The translations under genes were made by a program, and so were the position numbers. Shown piece by piece: positions 26,681 through 33,769 of a stretch of 64,000 nt of DNA. Position 1 is the first letter of the stretch. Every line of letters starts with the position of its first letter. Origin of the DNA: UMGS1649 sp045611765 (GTDB lineage Bacteria > Bacillota > Clostridia > TANB77 > CAG-465); contig JAZKXT010000011.1 of NCBI GenBank assembly GCA_045611765.1, positions 62,001-126,000 of the forward strand. Reading direction: 5' to 3'. The notes below the pieces were generated by a model that did no database searches, was not told where the DNA came from, and was given only the letters and a program-made list of their open reading frames with translations.

Positions 26681-27400
26681 ATGAAGATAGCAGTTTTTTC
26701 TGATATACACGGAAATTTACAAGCATTAGAAACAATAGTTCAAGATATTAAAAAAAACAACTTTGATGAAGTTATATGTTTAGGGGATATTATCGCTATG
26801 GGACCTAATCCTAAAGAGTGTATTGATTTGATAATTGAGAATAATTACAAAATGGTTTTGGGAAATCATGAATTGTATTATCTGAAAGGGACACAAATAG
26901 ACGATGAAATGGGAGAAGGAGAAATACAACACCAAAACTGGATTAAAGGACAATTAAAAGATGATTATATAGATTGCCTTAATAAATGCTCAATGAAAAT
27001 AGAAATAACTAAAAATAATATAAAACTTTTATTTCAACATTTTTTAATTGATTATGATTCTAAAGATGAATATCCATTTGAGGATCTAAGTGTTGTTAAG
27101 GATGGTAGAATTAATAAGAAATTTGATAAAATTAACACAGATTATATGTTTATAGGCCATGAACATAAAAGTTTTGAAATTGAAATATATAATAAAAAAT
27201 TAGTAGACATTGGGAGTAGTGGTTGTAGAAAAAATGACGAAACTTTCTATACTATTATTACAATTGAAAATGATGTTGTTAATATTGAAAAAAAATACTT
27301 GATTTATGACAGAGATAAATTTGTTTCAGCAATTAAGAATATAGAATACCCTGAAAGAAAAACAATTTCAAAAATATTTTTTGGAATAAATGATTTATAG
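26681..27400 (+). CDS. Calcineurin-like metallophosphoesterase (YfcE/MJ0936 type)
   Basis: 239 residues, soluble. The metal-binding motifs come in the right order: FSDIHGN (6-12), GDIIAMGPNP (34-43), LGNHE (61-65), a histidine in FQHFLID, and GHEHKSFE. It should cleave a phosphodiester or phosphomonoester using two metal ions; the substrate is unknown. AGGAGG lies 10 bases before the ATG and TATAAT at 26637-26642. It sits between two decayed prepilin-type leaders, an odd place for such a gene. Confidence 0.88.
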   Translation: MKIAVFSDIHGNLQALETIVQDIKKNNFDEVICLGDIIAMGPNPKECIDLIIENNYKMVLGNHELYYLKGTQIDDEMGEGEIQHQNWIKGQLKDDYIDCLNKCSMKIEITKNNIKLLFQHFLIDYDSKDEYPFEDLSVVKDGRINKKFDKINTDYMFIGHEHKSFEIEIYNKKLVDIGSSGCRKNDETFYTIITIENDVVNIEKKYLIYDRDKFVSAIKNIEYPERKTISKIFFGINDL

Positions 27401-27471
27401 AATATATAAAGAAATAAGAAATACAATAAAGTAATCCCTTGTCATAAGAACTTGTTAATACAATAATAGTA

Positions 27472-28647
27472 ATGATAATAATAGCATCAACATTAGTTGT
27501 TTCAATGAACCTTACAAACATTATTGAAAAATCTGAGCAGGCGGTGCAAGGCTCGCGCTTGGCCTCGGCGAAAGTGACAATTGCGATGTATGCCCTATTA
27601 AATATACAACCACAAGATGTTGATGGCGTTGTAAAAAATGCTGTTGTAGACAATCAAAATAATATAATGGATGAAAGTTCATATAAGAATGTATTAGAGA
27701 AATCAGGCTTTAATTCTAACGATTACGTTATTGTTGTTAATAAATGTGGATTTGTAGATAATATATTATTAAAAGAAGGCAAGTCATATATTGTTAAAAA
27801 CACAACTCAAAATATATATTATGATAATATGTTAGAGGCGCTAGAACAAGCAAATGCTAATGATATTATTGAAATTACAGGTGGAAAATTTGATTTTACA
27901 GAAAGTGGTTTAGTAATAGATAAGCCTTTAACAATAAAGGGAGTGAGCGCTAAGTCTAAACCGGTGTTTCTATTAGAAACGTCTGATGGTACAGGAGAAC
28001 TTAATACAATAAAAAGTGGCATAATCATAAAGTCCGATAATGTTGTTTTAAGTAATTTGATTTTAAAAATATCAGAAGGATGTTTTTCTACAGGAAATCT
28101 GATATCAATACCATATAGGTCACAGTTATATACAGGAATTGTTTTAGATAATTGTGAATTTTATGGTTCTAATCACAGTGTACAAATTCATGCAAATAAT
28201 ATGAACATAAGAAATTGTATATTTATTGGTAGAGCTCAAAGAAAACACGGAATTTCTTTCTATTCTGCGCAGAACAGTAGCATATCAGGAAATATTATCA
28301 TAAGAAATAATATATTCGAAGATATATATAAGGGAATAGTTCATGAAAGCACAATTCCGTATTCTAATGTTAATGTAGAAATAAGTGGAAATATATTTGA
28401 AAATTATAAGAAAAAGGCAGTTTCTGTTGATAATGGAGAATATCTTTCATATGTAGTTAAGGAAAATGTTTTTTCAATTCCAACGGGTGACACTGTAATA
28501 ATAGATAACGGCGTGAATTTTCCTGTAGATGCGAATGACAATTATTTTGGAGAAGAACAGCCGGTAAAATCCAATATATTTGAAGGAAACGTAAACGCAA
28601 TATCATATTATATAGATGAGAGTAAAACAAGTAAGCAACAATGGTAA
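27472..28647 (+). CDS. Beta-helix surface protein with broken prepilin leader (possibly a pseudogene)
   Basis: 391 residues from the ATG at 27472, but no ribosome site is visible there. The frame continues upstream as ELVNTIIV before meeting TAA at 27445, so ELVNTIIVMIIIASTLVV looks like a prepilin helix with the Glu at +5 whose leader has been lost through small indels. From residue 110 the protein is a right-handed parallel beta-helix: short repeating strands such as NVVLSNLIL, NNMNIRNCIFIG, ISGNIIIRNNIFEDI and VEISGNIFENY, as in pectate-lyase-like folds. No catalytic residues can be named. The body is intact, so the damage is recent, or another start is used. Confidence 0.6.
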   Translation: MIIIASTLVVSMNLTNIIEKSEQAVQGSRLASAKVTIAMYALLNIQPQDVDGVVKNAVVDNQNNIMDESSYKNVLEKSGFNSNDYVIVVNKCGFVDNILLKEGKSYIVKNTTQNIYYDNMLEALEQANANDIIEITGGKFDFTESGLVIDKPLTIKGVSAKSKPVFLLETSDGTGELNTIKSGIIIKSDNVVLSNLILKISEGCFSTGNLISIPYRSQLYTGIVLDNCEFYGSNHSVQIHANNMNIRNCIFIGRAQRKHGISFYSAQNSSISGNIIIRNNIFEDIYKGIVHESTIPYSNVNVEISGNIFENYKKKAVSVDNGEYLSYVVKENVFSIPTGDTVIIDNGVNFPVDANDNYFGEEQPVKSNIFEGNVNAISYYIDESKTSKQQW

Positions 28648-28687
28648 GCGTTAGAAAAAGATATTATAAAAATAAATAGCTACAATA

Positions 28688-28721
28688 AAAACAAGGCAAA
28701 ATATTCAGCTGCCTTGTTTTT
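28688..28721 (+). terminator. Intrinsic terminator
   Basis: Arms aaaacaaggca (28688-28698) and tgccttgtttt (28710-28720), 11-base loop, with the T-run merging into the right arm. Confidence 0.75.
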
Positions 28722-28794
28722 CGTAGCCGAAAATGATAGAATCATAAAGTGACATCTGATTATATCATTAGAATTTCACAAGGAAGGAGTAAAA

Positions 28795-30747
28795 ATGTTT
28801 AAATTATATTCACAATTCCAACCAACAGGAGACCAACCTGAAGCGATAAAAGCTTTGGTAGAAGGAATAAAAAATGGAGATAAAGCACAAACATTACTTG
28901 GAGTAACGGGTAGCGGTAAAACATTCACTATAGCAAATGTTATTAAAGAGGCAAATAAACCCACTATCATAATGGCGCATAATAAAACACTTGCAGGGCA
29001 GTTGTATTCGGAATTTAAAGAAATGTTCCCTGAAAACGCGGTTGAGTATTTTATTTCATATTATGACTACTTCCAACCAGAAGCATACATAGCTGCAACA
29101 GATACATATATAGAAAAAGACAGTAGCATAAATGATGAAATAGATAGATTAAGACATTCTGCTACCGCAGCGGTGTTTGAAAGGAAAGATGTAATAATAG
29201 TTGCATCAGTATCCGCTATATATTCTTTAGGTTCGCCAGAAGAGTATAAAGACCATACATTATCCGTAAGACCAGGAATGAAAAAGACACGTGAAGAGGT
29301 AATGGAAAAGTTAGTTGAAATGCAATATACAAGAAGTGATATGGAGTTTTTACGTGGTAACTTTAGAGTTAAAGGAGACATCATTGATGTATATGAAGTT
29401 GGTAACAATGAACATGCGTTAAGAATAGAGTTCTTTGGCGATGAAATAGAGAAACTTACATTTATTGAACCAGTAAGTGGAAAAACTATAGCAAGGATTG
29501 ACCATGAACTTATATATCCAAAATCTCATTATGTTACTTCTAAAGAAAAAGTAAATGCAGCTATATATAAAATAAAGAAAGAATTAGATGAAAGACTGGC
29601 AGAACTAAGAGCGCAGGATAAAGTAGTTGAGGCGTATCGTCTAGAACAACGTGTTAATTTTGATATTGAAATGCTACAAGAAACAGGATTTTGTCAAGGC
29701 ATCGAAAACTATTCAGTATATATGTCAGATAGAGAGCGTGGAAGCACACCATATTGTCTCTTTGATTTCCTAGGAGATGATTTCCTAACAGTGGTAGACG
29801 AATCACACGTAACAATTCCTCAAATAGGAGGTATGTATAATGGCGATAGAGCAAGAAAGGAATCTCTTGTTGCGCATGGATTTAGACTGCCATCAGCTAT
29901 GGATAACAGACCGCTTAATTTTAAAGAATGGGAAGATAGAACACCGCAAATTATATTTGTAAGTGCAACACCTGGTAAATATGAAGTGGAAAGGTCTACG
30001 CGTGTTGTAGAACAAATTATACGTCCAACAGGTCTTGTTGACCCACAAATTATAGTAAAAGAAACAACAGGCCAAATAGAAGATTTAATACAAAATATAA
30101 ATGAAAGAGTAGCTAAAAATGAAAGAGTACTTGTTACAACTTTAACTAAAAAGATGGCAGAAGAGCTTACAAGTTATCTTGAAAACAAAGGTATAAAAGT
30201 AAGATATATGCATTCAGATATAAAAGCATTAGATAGACTTGAAATAATACGTGAATTAAGACTAGGAAAATTTGATGTGCTAGTTGGAATAAACCTTTTA
30301 AGAGAGGGATTAGACATTCCAGAGGTATCTCTTGTAGCAATTTTGGATGCAGACAAAGAAGGATTTTTGAGAAGTGAACGTTCTTTGATACAAACAATAG
30401 GTAGAGCGGCAAGAAACGCATCAGGCCAAGTTATAATGTATGCGGATGAGCTTACTGATTCAATGAGGAGTGCTATAAAAGAAACAAATAGAAGAAGAAA
30501 GATACAGGAAGAATACAACAAAAAACATGGTATAGTTCCAAAGAGTATAGTAAAAGATGTTCGAGATAGCATTAAAGCTGTATTTACTGATGAACAAGCT
30601 TCTAAGATTGAAATAGATAAAGAGGAATCATTAGATAAAACAATAGAAAGACTTACTGAAGAAATGTTTGCTTATGCAAAGGCGTATGAATTTGAAAAAG
30701 CAGCAGTTATTCGTGATTTAATACATGAGCTTAAAAATATAGAGTAA
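28795..30747 (+). CDS. uvrB: UvrB, excinuclease ABC subunit B
   Basis: 650 residues, full length. It is the damage-verifying helicase-like subunit of nucleotide excision repair. Walker A GVTGSGKT (about 36-43), the beta-hairpin region FISYYDYFQPEAYI, VVDESHVTIPQ, VSATPGKYEVE, the GINLLREGLDIPEV helicase motif and QTIGRAARN, with a UVR domain at the end (FEKAAVIRDLI) that meets UvrC. AAGGAAGGAG precedes the ATG. It is followed by pgsA, ligA and uvrA. Confidence 0.98.
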   Translation: MFKLYSQFQPTGDQPEAIKALVEGIKNGDKAQTLLGVTGSGKTFTIANVIKEANKPTIIMAHNKTLAGQLYSEFKEMFPENAVEYFISYYDYFQPEAYIAATDTYIEKDSSINDEIDRLRHSATAAVFERKDVIIVASVSAIYSLGSPEEYKDHTLSVRPGMKKTREEVMEKLVEMQYTRSDMEFLRGNFRVKGDIIDVYEVGNNEHALRIEFFGDEIEKLTFIEPVSGKTIARIDHELIYPKSHYVTSKEKVNAAIYKIKKELDERLAELRAQDKVVEAYRLEQRVNFDIEMLQETGFCQGIENYSVYMSDRERGSTPYCLFDFLGDDFLTVVDESHVTIPQIGGMYNGDRARKESLVAHGFRLPSAMDNRPLNFKEWEDRTPQIIFVSATPGKYEVERSTRVVEQIIRPTGLVDPQIIVKETTGQIEDLIQNINERVAKNERVLVTTLTKKMAEELTSYLENKGIKVRYMHSDIKALDRLEIIRELRLGKFDVLVGINLLREGLDIPEVSLVAILDADKEGFLRSERSLIQTIGRAARNASGQVIMYADELTDSMRSAIKETNRRRKIQEEYNKKHGIVPKSIVKDVRDSIKAVFTDEQASKIEIDKEESLDKTIERLTEEMFAYAKAYEFEKAAVIRDLIHELKNIE

Positions 30748-30755
30748 TAACACAA

Positions 30756-30793
30756 AATTTCCCACAAAATTCACTTGAATTACGTGGGAAATT
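30756..30793. repeat. Inverted repeat between uvrB and pgsA
   Basis: Perfect 10-base arms aatttcccac (30756-30765) and gtgggaaatt (30784-30793). The right arm lies inside the spacer of the pgsA promoter, so it could end uvrB transcripts or serve as an operator. There is no T-run on the plus strand. Confidence 0.45.
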
Positions 30794-30803
30794 ATAATAT
30801 AAT
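30775..30803 (+). promoter_or_regulatory. Promoter of pgsA-ligA
   Basis: TTGAAT (30775-30780), 17 bases, TATAAT (30798-30803). Confidence 0.6.
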
Positions 30804-30831
30804 GTCTATGACAATTGAAAGGAAGATTTAT

Positions 30832-31545
30832 ATGAAGAAAGAAAATAAAAAAGTAGAAAAAAAAGCAAAAGATAAAGTACAAAAGAAAGCAGTAAAGAAT
30901 GTGGAAGAAAATTTAGTTGTAGCTGAAACTAAAGAGGTTGTTAAGAACAAGAAAAAGGTAAATATACCTAATATATTAACAATTTTTAGAATAATACTAG
31001 TTCCTATATTTGTAGTTCTAATGGCATTAGACGGAACATGGGAATATATGAGATATGTTGCATTAGGGATATTTGTAATAGCATCAGTAACTGATTGGTT
31101 AGATGGCATTATTGCTAGAAAGAAAAATATAGTTACAAGATTTGGAAAACTTATGGATCCACTTGCAGATAAAATTCTTGTAGCTGCTGGTTTTATAATG
31201 TTAACAGGATTAGATGTAATTCCTGCTTGGGTAACAGTTATTGTTGTAGTAAGAGATTTCTTACTTAACACATTAAGAATGTTTGGAACAGAAGCTGGTG
31301 AAACTATAGCAGCTGGAGTTTCAGGAAAGATAAAAACAGCATTTCAAATGCTAACAATAGTACTTGGTATGTTAGATACAGCTGGTATGTTTGCATTTGC
31401 TTCAACAGGAGCAACAATGGAATTTGGTACATTGTTACTAAATGTTGGATTTAGTATATCACTAGCTGTTGCAGTTATATTTACTTTATGGTCTTGCATA
31501 GAATATTTTGCAAAATACAGAAAATATATAGATATAACAGAGTAG
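30832..31545 (+). CDS. pgsA: CDP-diacylglycerol-glycerol-3-phosphate 3-phosphatidyltransferase
   Basis: 237 residues from the ATG at 30832, which has AAAGGAAG upstream; the longer frame from 30775 begins within the promoter. Makes phosphatidylglycerol phosphate, the first step to phosphatidylglycerol and cardiolipin. The CDP-alcohol phosphotransferase signature is exact: DG-II-AR, 8 residues, G-KLM-D-PLA-D. Several membrane helices follow. Unusual: a 45-residue Lys/Glu-rich cytoplasmic lead (KKENKKVEKKAKDK) precedes the catalytic domain that begins at NIPNILTIFRI. Confidence 0.94.
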   Translation: MKKENKKVEKKAKDKVQKKAVKNVEENLVVAETKEVVKNKKKVNIPNILTIFRIILVPIFVVLMALDGTWEYMRYVALGIFVIASVTDWLDGIIARKKNIVTRFGKLMDPLADKILVAAGFIMLTGLDVIPAWVTVIVVVRDFLLNTLRMFGTEAGETIAAGVSGKIKTAFQMLTIVLGMLDTAGMFAFASTGATMEFGTLLLNVGFSISLAVAVIFTLWSCIEYFAKYRKYIDITE

Positions 31546-31564
31546 TTGATTTAAGGGGAAATAT

Positions 31565-33598
31565 ATGAATAATCAATTAAATCTTTTTGGAGAAATAGAT
31601 AAAGATGATGTTGGGTTGGAGCAAGCTAAAAATGAACTGGCAACTCTAATAGAACAAATAAATTATCACTCGAATTTATATTATAATGAGGATGCTCCAG
31701 AAATTTCAGATTATGATTTTGATATGTTAATGAAAAGATTAAAAGCATTGGAAGCAAAGTTTCCAATGCTTATAACTACGTCTTCACCAACGCAAAAAGT
31801 TGGTGGTAGTGCTAAAGAAAATATGGACAAAGTAGAACATTTGGTTCCAATGCAAAGCTTAAATGATGTATTTTCTTTTGAAGAAGTAGAAGATTTTGTT
31901 CGTAAAATAACAGAAGAATATGGGGAAAATGTTGAATTTGTTGTTGAAACAAAAATAGACGGCTTATCTGTTTCGCTTGAATATGTAGATGGTCAATTAC
32001 TGAAAGGTTCTACTAGAGGAAATGGACTTGTTGGAGAAGAAATAACACAAAACTTATTGATGCTAGATGAGATAAAAGAAAATCTTACATCTAATGATAC
32101 TATAGAAGTAAGAGGAGAAGTATATTTATCTCGTGAAAGATTTGAAAAGTTAAATGAAGAGCTAGAAAGAATGGGCAAACCATTAATGGCCAATTCTAGA
32201 AATGCAGCGGCAGGTACGCTTAGACAATTAAATCCTGAAATTGTAAAACAAAGAGGTCTTAGCATATTTGTGTTTAATGTTCAAAAGTCAGATAAGAAAT
32301 TTACTAAACATAGTGAAACAATAGAATATATGAAGAGTATGGGAATATCTACAATAGCATATTCAAAAGTGGCGGTAGGCATAGAACAAGTAATCCAATA
32401 TATTGAAGAGATAGGAATTCTAAGAGACTCTCTTCCTTATGATATAGACGGTGCTGTTGTAAAGATTAATGATTTGTCATTAAGAGAAACTTTGGGAACA
32501 ACAACTAAAGTGCCCAAATGGGCCGTAGCATATAAATATCCGCCCGAAGAAAAGGAAACAGTAGTTCAAAAAATAGCCCTTCAAGTTGGTAGAACTGGCC
32601 AGGTAACACCTCTTGCAATAGTTACACCTGTTAGAGTGGCTGGTTCAGTTATTTCAAAATGCACACTACACAATTTTGATTATATAAAAGAAAAAGATAT
32701 TCGTGTTGGAGATACTGTAAAAATTAGAAAAGCAGGAGATGTTATACCTGAAATAGCAACAGTTGTTTTAAACAAAAGACTGGAAGGCAGCGCTAGGTAT
32801 ATTGCTCCAACAACATGTCCAATATGTGGCGAATTATTGGAAAAAGAAGACGGTCAAGTGGCTTTAAGGTGTACAAATAGCGAATGTGATGCGTTGAAAT
32901 ATAGGGCGATAACACATTTTGCTTCACGTGATGCAATGAACATAGAAGGCATGGGAGAAGCGGTAGTTGAACAATTAATTGATGCGGGATTTTTAAAAGA
33001 TATTTCAGACATCTATTATTTAACATATGAACAAATAAGAAGTCTTGAAAATTTTGCCGATAAATCTGCAAACAATTTAATTGCTGCAATTAATAAAAGC
33101 AAGTCTAATAGTTTAGACATGTTAATATTTGGATTAGGAATAAGACATATTGGAAAGAAGGCGGCAAAAACTTTAGCTAAAAACATAGATAATATTCGCG
33201 ACTTAGGACATATGAGTGTAGAAGAATTAATGGTGTGGGAAGATGTTGGAGAGAAAATGGCAGAAAGCATTGCAGAATTTTTTAGCAAGGCTAAGACAAG
33301 CGACATAATAGAAAGATTAGATAATGCTGGAGTTAATTTGAATGGAATTAAAGAGGAATTATTGTCGAGCGTTCTAACTGGTATGACGATTGCTATAACC
33401 GGTTCATTTGAAGAAATTTCTAGAAATGATTTATCTAAATTAATTGAACTTAACGGGGGTAAAACATCTAGTTCGGTTTCTAAGAAGACATCCTTTGTAA
33501 TATATGGAGAGAATGCAGGCTCTAAACTGGAAAAAGCAAAGGAATTAAGCATTCCGATGTTAACATATAACGAGTTTAGGGGGGAATATGAGTTGTAA
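31565..33598 (+). CDS. ligA: NAD-dependent DNA ligase LigA
   Basis: 677 residues, full length. Seals nicks using NAD. In order: domain Ia with YYNEDAPEISDYDFD, the adenylation Lys in VETKIDGLSVS near residue 130, the OB fold with GRTGQVTPLA, the four-Cys zinc finger (CPICGELL and CTNSEC), helix-hairpin-helix repeats with GLGIRHIG and WEDVGEKMAES, and a BRCT domain from about residue 595 (GMTIAITGSFEEISR). Follows pgsA by 19 bases. Confidence 0.98.
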   Translation: MNNQLNLFGEIDKDDVGLEQAKNELATLIEQINYHSNLYYNEDAPEISDYDFDMLMKRLKALEAKFPMLITTSSPTQKVGGSAKENMDKVEHLVPMQSLNDVFSFEEVEDFVRKITEEYGENVEFVVETKIDGLSVSLEYVDGQLLKGSTRGNGLVGEEITQNLLMLDEIKENLTSNDTIEVRGEVYLSRERFEKLNEELERMGKPLMANSRNAAAGTLRQLNPEIVKQRGLSIFVFNVQKSDKKFTKHSETIEYMKSMGISTIAYSKVAVGIEQVIQYIEEIGILRDSLPYDIDGAVVKINDLSLRETLGTTTKVPKWAVAYKYPPEEKETVVQKIALQVGRTGQVTPLAIVTPVRVAGSVISKCTLHNFDYIKEKDIRVGDTVKIRKAGDVIPEIATVVLNKRLEGSARYIAPTTCPICGELLEKEDGQVALRCTNSECDALKYRAITHFASRDAMNIEGMGEAVVEQLIDAGFLKDISDIYYLTYEQIRSLENFADKSANNLIAAINKSKSNSLDMLIFGLGIRHIGKKAAKTLAKNIDNIRDLGHMSVEELMVWEDVGEKMAESIAEFFSKAKTSDIIERLDNAGVNLNGIKEELLSSVLTGMTIAITGSFEEISRNDLSKLIELNGGKTSSSVSKKTSFVIYGENAGSKLEKAKELSIPMLTYNEFRGEYEL

Positions 33599-33672
33599 GC
33601 AGTAGAACATGACAAACATGAAAAAGACAAATAAATATTGTTAAAAATTACTACTAGTAACTATATAAAATA

Positions 33673-33683
33673 TATGGTATAAT
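33673..33683 (+). promoter_or_regulatory. Extended -10 element, likely uvrA promoter
   Basis: TATATGGTATAAT with TGG before TATAAT (33678-33683). The -35 region is poor. The -10 shares bases with the left arm of the hairpin that follows ligA. Confidence 0.4.
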
Positions 33684-33715
33684 ATACTTTGGATTGAAGT
33701 ATATTATACTTTTTT
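33677..33715 (+). terminator. Terminator after ligA, overlapping a -10 element
   Basis: Perfect 12-base arms 33677-33688 and 33698-33709 followed by six T. A second inverted repeat, tgtatatac / gtatataca (33717-33725 and 33742-33750), follows in the uvrA leader. Confidence 0.68.
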
Positions 33716-33769
33716 ATGTATATACACATGTGAGTATAAACGTATATACATTTTATTTAGGGGGAACTT

